A model generated the notes under the pieces. That model was given only the letters and a program-made list of their open reading frames with translations. It ran no database searches and was not told where the DNA came from. A stretch of DNA of 64,000 bases from contig OU342638.1 in NCBI GenBank assembly GCA_910589415.1, positions 11,014,014 through 11,078,013 on the forward strand, in the 5' to 3' direction. The position numbers and the translations under genes are program-made. The DNA comes from Malachius bipustulatus (Eukaryota > Arthropoda > Insecta > Coleoptera > Melyridae). Shown here piece by piece: positions 50,987 to 63,119 of the stretch (position 1 is the stretch's first letter; each line of letters opens with the position of its first letter).

Positions 50987-53900
50987 CTACGTACAAAATA
51001 CTTACCACATTTTTGAGCAACAAGTGCAAGGCCTTAGAATCTGTCCAGTGCATGATGCCGAGCTCACCAATCAACAAAATTAAGCGTTCTGGTTTTTCAG
51101 AAAACTTAGAAAACCGGACGTTTTCGAATAATAAGCAACGATCCATGCCTTCAGCATTTCTAAACTCGGTTGACAATCAACAACCCTCAACGTCAAATAA
51201 CCGTCCTCAGAATTATAATTCAAAATGTTTACTTTGTCCGTCTTCACATGCACTTCATAGATGTCAAATATTTTTAGCAAAAACTCCACAAGACAGACTA
51301 GCTTTTGTAAGACAGCACTCTTTATGTGGCAATTGTTTGCGTTCGTCACATTCAGTGCGCCAGTGTCCATCTTCTACAACATGTAGAATTTGTCAATATT
51401 CGCATCACACTTTATTACATTTGAATTTAAATAAAAGGGAGTTCGCTCCACACGCTTCCAATTCCCTTCAGACAAATACGGCACTACAATTAAATACGGC
51501 AAGCAGCACGCCTCTACCAAATCCTCTACCTAATTCAAATGATGATCCAGCCTCATCTCTTCTTTCTACTTCTTTTAGCCCTACTTTCAGGAAACATTCG
51601 ACGGTTCTGCTATCAACAGCAGAAGTTGAAATTCGGGATGTATGGGGAAGGTTCCAAAAAGTACGTGTTCTTTTCGACACCGCCAGCATGGCGAATTTCA
51701 TTTCCGAACGCTGCGTGAATCGTTTAGGTTTGCCTCGTCGAAATTCTTCAATACCGATTGAAGGGATAAATAATTTGATCTCCACTTCTAACCGTGGCAG
51801 TACTCAATGTTTCATTAAACCGCGTGGTAAAACAGATCCTACTTTTACCTTTGAAGCAATCATTTTGCCTAGAATTTGTTCAGATCAGCCAAGAGTCTAC
51901 CTTAATTCACAAAATTGGTCTCACATTGAAAACTTACCCTTAGCTGATGACAAATTTCAGACTCCTGGTCCAGTAGATATTTTGCTCAGTGCGGAATTAG
52001 TTCCTTTCATGCTGGGTTCAGGACGCATTTTTGGTAAAGTTGGGGAACCGGCAGCCATAGAAACCGTTTTCGGTTGGATTCTTCAGGGCCGCACGGAATG
52101 CTCATCGCAAACTACCTCGCTTCTTAGTTGTGCCACTGTACTGGAGCCTCAAATATTAGATATTACTCTTCAAAAATTTTGGGAAATTGAACACCCGCCT
52201 ACAACGAAAGCGATCTTATCTCAAGATGATATTAAATGTGAAACATTATACAAAGACTCAGTCTCTCGGGATATCTCTGGAAGATTTGTGGTTCCACTTC
52301 CTTTCAGGCAAAATGAACTTGATTTCGGAGATTCGTACAACCAAGCCCTACGGCGATTACTATCCCTTGAAGCTCGTCTTTACAAAAATCCTGATCTGCA
52401 CATCGCTTATTCAGATTTCTTTAAAGAATATTTGCAAAAGAATTACATTTCCGAAGTTCCACGTTCCGAGTATAGAGCTTCATCGGCCTTTTATCTCCCT
52501 CACCACTGTGTCTTAAAGCCTGACAGCGTCTCCACCAAAATTCGAGTCGTTTTTAACGCCGGTGCAAGGGGATCGAAGGGCCTAAGCCTCAACGATACGC
52601 TCTTTTCAGGGCCCAAACTTCAACATGATTTGCCTACCATTCTATTACAATTCCGAACTTTTCCTATTGTATTTATATGCGACATAAGACAAATGTACTG
52701 TCAAATACTAATTAAACCTGAACACCGTAAATATCAGAGATTTCTTTGGCGTTTCTCTACCACGGAGGAAGTTAAAGAATATGAACTTAAGACTGTGACT
52801 TTTGGAGTCTCTTCCGCTCCTTATCTTGCCCTCAGAACTCTCAAAGAACTAGCAGTTGTCGAACAGGATAATCACCCTTTAGCTTCAGAGGTTTTACAAA
52901 ATTCAGTCTATATGGATGATTGTGTAACCGGGGCAGATTCTGTAGGGGCAGCACTTCATCTTCAGTCAGAACTAATCGCTCTCTTGAAAAAAGGCGGTTT
53001 CGAGTTACGGAAATGGGCGAGCAATCATCCCGCGATTCTCTCCGCAGTCCCTTCCGAATACTCTCAAATGCCTCTAAGTTTTGACACAGAACTCCCTAGT
53101 TTTATAAAAGTTCTTGGACTTCAATGGAATCCTAACTCGGATACTTTCTCGTATTCTGTCACTCCCATTGAATCGGACTGCACGAAACGTAGCGTGCTAT
53201 CTCAAATAGCACGGATCTTCGATCCCTTAGGCTTCTTAGCTCCCATGATTTTTCTTGCAAAGCACATGTTACAACAGCTTTGGCGTTCAAAGACTGGTTG
53301 GGATGACCCACCTCCAGATATTATTGTACAGGAATGGAATCGTTTTAGACTGGAACTTCCAGAAGTAGCCAAAGTTCAACTACCAAGGCTGATAGTTTCA
53401 GAGTTGATCTCGCGTTTAGAGATTCACGGGTTCTGTGACGCCAGTACCAAGGGTTATGGGGCCGTGATCTACTTCCGTGTGATTACGTCTAGCGGACAAA
53501 TCAAATTGATCCTGATCACGGGAAAATCTCGAGTCGCTCCTCTTAAGGTTATATCCTTACCTCGACTAGAACTTTGTGCTGCCTATCTTCTGTCGGACTT
53601 AATTACTTTTGTCAAAAAAGCCTATTCTCAAAAATTTACATTCGATACTGTCTATGCGTGGTCCGACTCACAAGTAACTTTAGCTTGGCTCTCAGCCTCT
53701 CCACACCGCTGGAAAACGTTCATAGCTAACCGAGTCGCTCATATTCAGGAAATAGTTCCTCCATTGTCATGGAAGTATGTTCCCACAAAAGACAACCCTG
53801 CTGACTGTGTTTCGAGAGGTCTCAGTCCTAGACCTTTGATAGAACACAAACTCTGGTGGCAAGGTCCAGATTTCCTTTATAAGCAACCTACAGACTGGCC

Positions 53901-55443
53901 GGAGCAGCCATCGATTCTATTGGAAAAATTCCCTGAAGCTTCGCAAGAAGAAAAACCTTTAGCTTTGCACGCTGCAGTGGAAATCTCTTCAGGAGTTATT
54001 CCGAATTTACTCGCCAAATTCTCATCCCTACGGAAAATTCAGCGAATTCTAGCTTATGTCTTACGTCTTTGCCCGCGCCTCCGCAGACGGAAGAAGCCCG
54101 ATACTCCTGCTCCGACCTACGCCGAAAATCATCGAGCTTTACAGCTAATTATAAGGCAGGTACAAGCAGAGTGCTTCTCAGATATTGTGGATTCCTGTCA
54201 GAAAAAGAGTTCGCTTCCTAAACCTTTCAGAAAATTAGCACCTTTCATTGACGAAGCAGGTATTCTCAGGGTGGGTGGAAGGTTAAGACACTCATCCCTT
54301 TCATTGGATGCTAAACATCCCGTTTTATTACCAAAAAAGCATAAATTCACGTTTCTTATCATAGAACAAGTCCACAAGGAAAACTTTCATCCTGGTCTTA
54401 AATCTCTACACAACTTGATCTTGCAAAACTTTTGGATAATTTCCCCACGTAGCTCGATTTACAGTTGTCTTTCTAAATGCCATAAGTGTTTTAAATGTCG
54501 ACCTCAATCGTATTTCCCCGTTATGGCTGACCTACCTAGATTCAGAATCAATCAAGTCAAGGCATTTTCACAAGTGTCCCTAGATTATGCTGGGCCATTC
54601 ACAATCACAATGGGAAAACATCGAGGTGCGAAGACGTCGAAATCCTATATTTGTCTTTTCGTATGCTGTGCTACGAAAGCCCTCCATCTAGAATTATCAT
54701 CGGATCTGACCTCCGACGCATTTCTCGCGAGTTTTCGTCGGTTCATCTCTCGTCGAGGCAGAGTTTCTGATATTTATTCTGATCAAGGCACTAACTTCAA
54801 AGGCGCTTACAATCAACTTCAAATTTTTTCTAATGCTGCAGCTGTTGATCTGGGAATCAATTGGCACTTCAACCCGCCAGGGGCGCCACATTTCAATGGT
54901 TTGAGCGAAGCTGGAGTGAAGTCTGTCAAGACCCATCTTTATCGCGTCGTCGGTCAACAACTCATGACCTATGAAGAATTTTATACTTTGCTTACGCAAA
55001 TTGAGTCTCTTTTAAACTCACGTCCTCTTTCTTCCATCAGTGAAGATCCTAACGATCTAAGTCCTTTAACACCAGGACATTTCCTTACCCTAGAACCACT
55101 TACCAGTTTCCCAGAACCTAATCTTGAACATTTAACCCTAAATAGGCTAAGCCGCTGGCAGCTTTTGCAGCGAATGCACGCCAGTTTTTGGAAGCGTTGG
55201 AGTCAAGAATACTTGCACACCCTGCAACAGCGGGTCAAGTGGACCACGCCCTATCCCAATATCAAACTTGATATGCTTGTCCTCATCAAAGATGAGCTAA
55301 AGCCTCCACTCGAGTGGGCTCTCGGACGTGTGGTCAAGTTGCATTCAGGAGAAGACGGGGTAGTGCGCGTCGTCTCATTAAAAACCCAAAAAGAGATTTT
55401 ACAACGTCCTGTGGTAAAAATTTGTCCACTGCCGGGACAATAA
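50987..55443 (+). CDS. gag-pol: BEL/Pao gag-pol, C-terminal part: zinc knuckle, protease, RT, RNase H, integrase
   Basis: In order: CLLCPSSHALHRCQIF and CGNCLRSSHSVRQC (zinc-binding), protease at LFDTASMANFISERC, RT with FICDIRQMYCQILIKP and YMDD (52909-52920), RNase H at GFCDASTKGYGAVIYF, and integrase with HPGLKSLHNLI...CHKCFKC and catalytic blocks SLDYAGPF, YSDQGTNFKG and GLSEAGVKSVK. The last block is a C-terminal DUF5641-like segment (LVLIKDELKPPLEWALGRVV). There are no stops. The open frame extends back into the Gypsy LTR, but that part is not BEL. Confidence 0.95.
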
Positions 55444-55568
55444 TTTCTTTTTTTTTGTAATTTTAATTTTAGGTAATTTTCGAATTTTTTTTGTTAATTT
55501 TTTCATGCTTCTCACGTGCATAATATGTGTATAGTTGGGAAAAACCAAGGCGTTTTTGGTGGGTGGAA
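55444..55568 (+). other. BEL 3' untranslated region and polypurine tract
   Basis: T-rich after the stop, then GGTGGGTGGAA right before the 3' LTR, fitting a plus-strand primer. Confidence 0.7.
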
Positions 55569-55977
55569 TGTTGGGGACTGGATATCTTTTATTTTAAATT
55601 TAATTATTTTCGCGCAAAAACGCATATTGCTGTGTGCACAAACCCGCCCCACTCCCTGGTCAAGCAATACAAGAAGATACGCGGGCGAGTGAAGAGAAAC
55701 GACCAGAAACCGGTGATACGGCCCATTCAGGCTCCATTCTGAACAAGTTGTTTAATTAAAGTGCTTTTCTCGAAAATTTGTGAGATTAGTGATCCTGCTT
55801 CCCGAAAACAATCGAACAACCTTTGAGAGCTCTCAACGACGGGACCAACAACGGCAAAAGGTGAGTGCCTCTTCAATGTGCGTTCGTTTTTAGGTATACA
55901 GCATAATTTAACACAATTTTACAATTTTTCAAATTAAATCAAATACAGTCCACTATAACCAACGTTTGTAGACAACA
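55569..55977 (+). repeat. BEL 3' LTR
   Basis: Matches 38902-39310 without a difference that I could find; the target duplication ATGGG follows. Confidence 0.95.
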
Positions 55978-55982
55978 ATGGG

Positions 55983-56910
55983 TAAAGAATTAGCAAATAA
56001 AATAAAACAACCACAGAATAAAAAAAGGAGCTTGCCTCCTATGAACTCCAAAACTATTTTTCTACATTTAACTAATAAAATTGAAGTATCAGAAATAATA
56101 GAAAAATTGAAAAATAAAAAAAGAGGAGTAGATGGGGTGAATGCCAAGGTAATAAAAACGTCATCAAGATATATAGCTGAGCCTCTATCCCACATGATAA
56201 ATTTATGTTTCATCAAAGGAGAATGGCCTGTTAAACTAAAATGTGCTGAAATTGTTCCCATACATAAATCTAAAGATAAACACCACTCAGAAAATTATAG
56301 GCCTATTTCTTTGATTTCTAATTTTGCAAAAATAGTGGAAAAGATTTTACATAATAGACTCCTGAAATTTTTTAATAGATGCAATATTATTTCAAACAAA
56401 CAATATGGGTTTTTAAAGAATAAAGGAACAAAAGATGCCTTGAATTTTATTGTAGATAAAATACTTACTGAATTAGATGAAAGCAGACCTATATCCATCA
56501 CATTCTTAGATTTAGCCAGAGCTTTTGATACAGTGGACCACGTAATACTTCTGCAAAAGTTATATAATTATGGGATTAGGGGTAACGCTTATGATTTGAT
56601 ATCAAGTTACCTAACAGGATGGTTGCAGAAAGTCAGAGTCAATGATACTACTAGCAATTTTGTTGAAGTGAATATGGGTGTTCCACAGGGAACTGTCCTG
56701 GGACCGCTCCTATTTGTCCTTTATATAAATGATTTACTTGTGGACTCGCCTGAAGGACAGATTGTGTCTTATGCAGATGACACTGCTTTATTAACAACTG
56801 GAAAAAATTGGGTAGATGTGGAAGAAAAAATGAACCTTCATTTAAATGAAATCTCTGACTGGCTAGCTTTAAATAAATTATCACTAAATATTGATAAAAC
56901 TGTATACAGG
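55983..56910 (+). pseudogene. LINE reverse transcriptase, the BEL target
   Basis: Continues the codons ending at 38901. RT motifs: GVDGVNAKVIKTSS, NYRPISLISNFAKIVEKIL, ISITFLDLARAFDTVDH (motif A), GVPQGTVLGPLLFVLYINDL (motif B), IVSYADDTALL (motif C) and LNKLSLNIDKT. It is a Jockey/CR1-type ORF2 core, open from 55978 until a foldback begins near 56907. The endonuclease and the C-terminus are missing here. Confidence 0.85.
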
Positions 56911-57032
56911 GTTATTCACGGTATACGCCACGGAAGATTATGGCCGTGTCTCTGGATTTTAGGATCTTTTTATTTTTGGAGTGGATAGAGACCCGGCAGA
57001 GGTACGTTTTAAAATTATATTCATAATGTACA
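56907..57032. other. Fragment starting like a foldback end
   Basis: TATACAGGGTTATTCACGG follows the LINE break directly and looks like the TA-CAGGG end of a MITE, but its inverted partner is not in the vicinity. Confidence 0.4.
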
Positions 57033-58308
57033 GGCTGTCCCAAAAGCATGAAACATATCAAAGTTATGTTTTTTTAAATGGAATGCTCCTATGTTATTGC
57101 ATTTTTAGATTGTCTGAGAAGAAAAAATAAGATTGGTTTTTACAGTTGGTGTTTAAATTCAGAAGTTTTTGAGTTATAAACAAGTGAAAATCGTCATTTT
57201 TCAAGTTCAAGGCCCTGTACAACAAAAACGACCAAATTTTTTATCACCCTGTGTGAACATTTCATCTACATCATTGGATAGTACATGAAAAGTTAAAATA
57301 GGGACATGTAAGCCGTTTTTCTCTATCTTAAGCCGTTTTCGTTGTACCGGGTATCCCAACACTAGTGTCCACCCCCTAAATAGAGCTTAATTTTAAAGAT
57401 AAAAAATTGAAACTTTAGAATTTGTGTACTTGATATAGGACTACGGAATGGCATAATTAGTTTCATTAAAAAAAATTAATAGCTTTTTAATAATCACCTT
57501 TTCATGACTCCATAATACGACACTGTCCAGTGCAGGTTCAGTGTACCGGCTAGTCCAGCAAGAACCGTTCTTATAATATTTATTTGGGCTCTATTTACTT
57601 TGTCATAAAACTTTATTGCACCTACCGTTTTCAGATTATATTGATCACCTTATTGCACAGCATAAATCAGTTTTCTACCTGTCATTGCTATACGTATAAT
57701 TATATTTTATTTAATTAAAGCCTTATAAGTAGTTTTTTCACATTTCTTTGTAGCGATTTTGATTTTATTAATCGATTTCTACGTATGTATCGAAAAAAAT
57801 CGATTTTATTTTCGACAATTTACCACCATAATACAGTTTTTTATCGCTGGCGAACTAATTTTTTTTTAATGAAACTGATTATGACATTCCGTGGTCCTAT
57901 ATCAAGTACACAAATCCTCAAAGTTTCAGTTTTTCATCTTTAAAATTAAGCTCTATTTAGGGGGTGGACACTAGTGTTGGGACACCCGGTACAGGGCCTT
58001 GAACTTGAAAAATGGCGATTTTCACTTGTTTCTCACAAACTTCTCAATTTAAACACAAACTGAAAGAGCCAATCTTATTTTTTCTTCGCGATCAATCTAA
58101 AAATACAATAACATAGGAGCATTCCATTAAAAAAAAAAAACATAATTTTAATATAACGATCTCATATGGGACATGCTGTATAGTCCAAAATAATTTTAAG
58201 TTGTAGACACTACACTACGATCCTGTATAAGACCCAATTTATTTTTTTTTTTTTAATCGTGCACGATTTACGCTACACAGATCGAGGCGTTCGTCGCGCC
58301 TTACCCTG
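57033..58308. mobile_element. Second concentric foldback, with another MITE at its centre
   Basis: Arms match 20245-20885: CATATCAAAGTTATG..., TTTTTACAGTTGGTG and CAAGTGAAAATCGTC, mirrored near 58010-58185. On the right, the outer shells with ACACTACGATCCTGTATAAG and TTCGTCGCGCCTTACCCTGTA (to 58308) are present. Their left partners are lost and replaced by LINE sequence. At the centre sits the MITE 57347-57989. Confidence 0.75.
57347..57989. mobile_element. 643-bp foldback MITE nested in the foldback
   Basis: TA-flanked (57345-57346, 57990-57991). Ends CCGGGTATCCCAACACTAGT...ACTAGTGTTGGGACACCCGG. Arms of about 140 bp are continued by AAATAGAGCTTAATTTTAAA. No coding region. Confidence 0.85.
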
Positions 58309-58310
58309 TA

Positions 58311-58723
58311 TAAGTACATTTTACTTTGTAAGGCAAACTAATCATTTTAATTTTGAAATTTCATAATAAAAATGTATCTTTTTTCTTTTTGCTCATTACG
58401 TAAAACGCACAAGGCTTTCGTTGGTGCATAATTGGTATTTTACAACTAGCATTGGTTCTAACAACATTTATTTAAAAATCATAATCAAAATTACATTTTC
58501 CAAGGAATGGCTTTTTTTCATGTGTAATTATTAGATTGGGCCGAGGACTTGGCTATTTGTTTCTTACCTATATTACATAAAAAAAGAGTTATGAAAACTT
58601 TTTTCGTTAATTACTAATTTTAGTGTTGATGCTCATAAAAAATAAATTTAGTAGTTTGAGCCGTGTGTTATTATTCAGGAACCTTATTCTTATCTTCATT
58701 AAATTTATTTTTCGGGTCCCATA
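58311..58723 (-). repeat. Inverted second copy of the Harbinger-like/MADF element, part 1
   Basis: Reverse complement of about 19700-20120, including GCGTTTTACGTAATGAGC and CCTTGTTCTTATCTTT-like words. It ends inside the MADF codons at CGGGTCCCATAT, where a foreign block begins. Confidence 0.8.
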
Positions 58724-58756
58724 TTGTCAAGAGGGCACTAGGGGAGAATTAGGAAT

Positions 58757-58761
58757 CAGGT

Positions 58762-58798
<37 letters not shown>

Positions 58799-59925
58799 TG
58801 ACAAGATCACCCAAAGAGATATGCCAAAGACATATCCTACGGGTGAATAATAAATACACCAAAATAGATTAAACATTGTGAAGAAGAGCATTGTTCTAGC
58901 TTTATAATTATTTCACTCTAAAAAAATAACCCTAAAAATAACTGAATACTAAGTACAATTTTGCAAACAAACTTATGTGATAGAAAGAATTTATATAGAA
59001 AATAGAAAAACTTATGTTATGACTGATAGAATGCAGAAACACACCGGTCAACGTCACAACCATGCAATAAGTTGTCCCAATTGACAGCCTCCAAGTAATC
59101 ATTTATATCCTGATAATTTTCTCTGTGATACAGTACCTTGGTATAAGTGTTCGAAGACAAGTATTTAACAGAAATAAAATTAATTTTAACATGTAGTGAG
59201 TAATGATGAATATCCTCTTTAACAAAAGGCGAATTAGATCTGTCTACATTTAATTCCATCTGGCCATTAGTAATGACTAAGTCTAAAATTCTATTATTTG
59301 CATTAGCGACATTATTACATTGGCGTAAATTCAAAAAAGAAAAATGATCGACAAACACTGTACTGCGGCCATCAGTAGCGCCAAAGGGTAGACGACCAAT
59401 TAACGAGTCAATCGTATTAATTTTCCACGAAATATTTGGCAAGTTATAGTCACCGACAATAATAGATTTATCATTGGGGTACTTACAAATGGTCTCCTCC
59501 ACTTTATCAAGATGTAAAAGTAAGTTATTAGCCGTAGAGTATGGAGGTACGTATACACAGCATATGTACAAGATTCCTCCACCCTCCAGCGCCACAGATA
59601 CCCACAAATCCTCCACGATTCCATTGGTCTGCAATTCAGGATGACAACGTGACAAGAAATGACTACGAACACCCACCAAAACAACACCGCCATCCCGCTT
59701 CTCAGTCACCACTGGGTCTCTGTCTCTTCGATAAACATTATATGAACTGGTAAATACTTCGTGTGAACTGAAGCAACTATTTAACCAGCTTTCTGTTATA
59801 CATATTACGTCATATTCCAATCGGCGAGAAGCCTTGAGAAAATCAACGCACTTCGATTTTATTCCTCTAGTGTTCTGATAATATAGATTTAGGTAATTGA
59901 ATTTGATAAATCACCACATGCAAGT
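58757..59925 (-). mobile_element. LINE fragment: endonuclease with 3' tail, RT deleted
   Basis: Minus strand from about 59925: NYLNLYYQNTRGIKSKCVDF and ICITESWLN, GDYN in IIVGDYNLPNISW, NRILDLVITN, and KEDIHHYSLHVKIN, an APE-type endonuclease of about 300 residues. It runs to a stop at 59017, with only about 200 bp and a TTTA-repeat tail (58763-58797) after it. The RT half is missing. The block interrupts the MADF repeat. Confidence 0.82.
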
Positions 59926-60907
59926 GACCGGTAAAGTTTTAAGAATATGGGTGAGAAAATTGTAGATAACAAATCAGACCCCAATTATCGCAAGGTCCTC
60001 GCAGCACTTGATGTGATGAGCTCGGTCCTGCTCAGATTTCTTAACGAAAATTTTAGAGTTCTTGACCCAGCAAAATTTATAGTTATTTTCTTGACAGAAC
60101 AGTTCTTGACAATTATATTATGTTATTAGGATCTAGTAAATATAACAACAACAAATTAAAAGTTATTCAGGTCAACACACGAACTACTTACCGCAAAGTT
60201 TATTTGTTATTGTCAATCAACGTGCAAGCTTGCAATTACTCAAGACACGAGCCATATTTTGGAAATATGTTATTATTACAAGCAAGTAATTGAAGGCAGT
60301 GTAACAAGGCCGTGCCAGAATTAAGAAATGCAGACTTGCACTTTTCGAGCTCGCACGTGGACTTTGATCTAGCAAAGACGAGAAACGATAAAGCGACAGA
60401 CGTAATGACGGGGGGGGGGGGAGTAATAAAAGGTTTGGTCGGTCGCGCCTCGGGAGTTCTGACCCGGGGGGACTCGCTCGCGAAAGGGGTGAGTTAAGTT
60501 GGTGGGTTGTGCCTTTGCCTTTTGGACCTACGTAAATCAGCTCGCCCAAAACTGAGAATTGGGTCATCTGGTCTCCACTCCGGACAAGCCGGCGAACGGG
60601 CTCAAGTTACCCTGAGAATAAGAATGTTGTTGTAAGTACCATTTTATTTATATTGTTGAAGTCATCTCAGCAGGAAACTAGGTGCTGACATTCCAGGACA
60701 CTCAGTGTTGTGTACTGCCCCTTTTAAAAATCATAACAATTGTCATAGTATTGTACAGAGTGATAATAAATTAGTAGGGACCCCCCGAGCGGGAGGTAAT
60801 TGTATTATTTTCAAGTTAAATAAATTGAATGTATTTTGTACTCTGTGTTCCCATTTACCCTCTATATACAAAATAAGCAGGTACGTCACGCGCCACGCGC
60901 GACAATA
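59926..60907. other. Unassigned block between LINE fragment and repeat
   Basis: No supported gene. There is a run of 13 or so G at 60410-60422 and other G-rich tracts to 60490 that could form quadruplexes. It may contain the LINE's 5' part, but I see no ORF1 signature. Confidence 0.35.
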
Positions 60908-61263
60908 TCATAGGTTCACTTTGTTATAGTTCGAGAAACTGGAAAACATTTTCATCATTCCAGGTTGTCATTTTTGTATTAATTTTATTTTCAGTAATTA
61001 CGTTAAATATGCACTGCACTGTACAGTAAATAATCAAGCGTGAAATGACGAGATCGTGCTCGCCAATGTGTGGGCAGCCTGTTCGAGAGCGAACTTAGCG
61101 AAGGCAAATCTCTTTGAATTCGTGCATTTGCCGACAGCGAGGCGAACGTAGACAAACTTCGCTCAGTTGGCCGAATGTTTGGGCAATCGAGACGAACTTA
61201 CCGTCCACACATCGTGTTGGCGCTGATTTGCCTGAGTTCGGCCAATGTGTGGAGCGGGCATAA
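60908..61263 (-). repeat. Inverted second copy of the Harbinger-like/MADF element, part 2 with terminal end
   Basis: Reverse complement of about 19357-19700: the MADF start (CCAGGTTGTCATT...), CTGCACTGTACAG, GAATTCGTGCATTTGCCGAC and the terminal GGCCAATGTGTGGAGCGGGCA. It defines the element's outer end. Confidence 0.8.
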
Positions 61264-62165
61264 TTCAAATATTCAACAATTTATGATCTCAAAATGTACC
61301 AATAATAAAAAGTATCGTAAAGTATTCGTGAATATCGGGTCTTAAAAACACTCGCTCTATTTCGAAGCCGACGTGCTCGAAATAGAAATGTTTTTAAAAG
61401 ACCTTAACATCCACTCATACTTTAATATACTATAATAAAATATAAGTTCAAATAATTAGCATTATGTAATTTTTATGCTCATGATTATAAATATTATGGC
61501 AGCCTGGATGGCGTTTAAAGAAATCATTGGACCTCCGTTTTCTTTTTCTGCAGTAAAATATTCCAGCAATTTCACCACAAGACCACGTCCTTGGGAGTGC
61601 AATCGTGTCCCAGGCATTTTGTATAGAATTTTGTACCTAGTTCTTTGCGAAAAAATATCTTGTCAGTTATTTCAAACGTTATAAAAACATGGCAATATAT
61701 TTTTAGGATATTCACGCAATAAATAAGTTATTCGTAGTTTATTTTACAAAACTAACACAAGTAATTATGCTAATTTCGTGTTTATTTTGCGCGTCACTGT
61801 CACTATCCGGTCAGCTGAACGTCAATCTTATCGTATCACATAATTTCTGAATTAAGCGTATCAAGACGCAAGTTGTACTTGCGTCTCACTCTCGCTCATC
61901 TTTTTAGAATCGCCGACGATTTGTACGTATTTCTAACAATACGTCCCAATTTAACTCGATTGACTATGCAATGCAATAGAAGGAGTAAGAAATATAATGA
62001 GATGATGTATCCTTAGTTATCACAACAGACAACACTTAGTGTACAGACTATATCGTAGACGATCAGAGGCCAATTTTCTAGTTTAAAATTTATTGAAAAT
62101 TAGTTCGAGTCATCCTAGTGATCGAGAGGCCTATTTCGTCGTTTATAAAAGGGAAGCCGATTAGA
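61264..62165. other. Unassigned stretch with small palindromes
   Basis: 61337-61403: GGTCTTAAAAACA...CTATTTCGA mirrored by TCGAAATAG...TGTTTTTAAAAGACC. 61865-61887: AGACGCAAG and CTTGCGTCT around TTGTA. No convincing gene. Confidence 0.5.
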
Positions 62166-63119
62166 TATTTATTTATTTTTATTTATTTTTATTTATTTAT
62201 ATAAAATGGAATACAAACGGGACAAACCCAAAATAGTATTCACTATTGCTAATTGATGTGAAATTACTTTCATAAACATAACAAAATTAATCAATATTAT
62301 TTAATAACTAATATAAACATAATTATAACAAATTAAACTGACATACAATAACAAGTATCGTTAATGTGCTACCCAAAAAAACCCATTTAAACGAAACAAA
62401 TTGACACAATAATAAATTATTACATCAATTATACCTACTCAAACATTATTTATGTAGTGCTTCAATGCACGATCGAGTTGAGAAGGTGAGAGGGCGAAAA
62501 CATTCGCCCCAGAGAGACCACATAATGTATTGCAAGTTCTCAGGCAGCGATTTAGAGGAGAGTTCTGATAATAATTTGTGGCAGATGCATTCAAATAAAA
62601 CACGTTCTTAATTCTAGTGTTATGCATGGGTACTGTATAGTGCAGAAATGCAGTAATGTCAGGAGAATCAACCAAATTATTAATAATTTTTGAAATAAAC
62701 TTGGCTTCCGAAAGCTTCCGGCGATTTTCAAGTGAATACAAAGCAAGTTTTTTCACTATCGAGTTTTGATCACCCATATTATTAAAACATCTTTTTTTGA
62801 CAATTTTGACAAACCGATTCTGTATAGAATTTAGTTTATCTATGTAGGTAGAATAGCATGGACTCCATATAATCGAGCAATAGCCCAATAAGCTATTAAC
62901 AAAAGCCATGTACAAAGAGCGTAAAGCAAAATGATCCCTGAAACCATAAGAGGCCCGTGTTATAAAACCCAGCATTCTGTTGGCTTTTTTTGAGACATAA
63001 TATATGTGCTGATCAAACATCATTTTGGAGTCAAAAATAATACCAAGGTCCTTTATACTATATGGATATAAATTTTGGGTAGGAGCTACTGATAAAGGAT
63101 ATACTGCATGATTTGAACC
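62166..63119 (-). mobile_element. 5'-truncated LINE, ORF2 C-terminus
   Basis: Minus strand from 63117: IKDLGIIFDSKMMFDQHIYY, FITRASYGFRDHFALRSLYM, SLLGYCSIIWSPCYSTYIDK, RFVKIVKKRC, and a LINE-type tail to a stop at 62439. Then a 3' UTR and ATTTATTTTT tail (62166-62205). The frame runs without a break to the truncation point. It abuts, and so is probably inserted in, the piggyBac gene. Confidence 0.85.

Larger units (their letters stand above)
38902..55977 (+). mobile_element. BEL/Pao retrotransposon, apparently intact apart from a nested Gypsy
   Basis: LTRs at 38902-39310 and 55569-55977 are both 409 bp, and I found no difference between them. ATGGG flanks it on both sides (38897-38901, 55978-55982). 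The element proper is about 6.8 kb after removing the 10.27-kb Gypsy at 40717-50986. Then one frame of about 1,762 codons spans gag to integrase with no stop. So both insertions are recent, and the BEL could have been active until interrupted. Confidence 0.95.

Noticed and set aside
61475..61684. 69-codon frame starting MLMIINIMAAWMAFKEI
   Set aside because: Short, no domain, no splice or neighbour support in AT-rich DNA.
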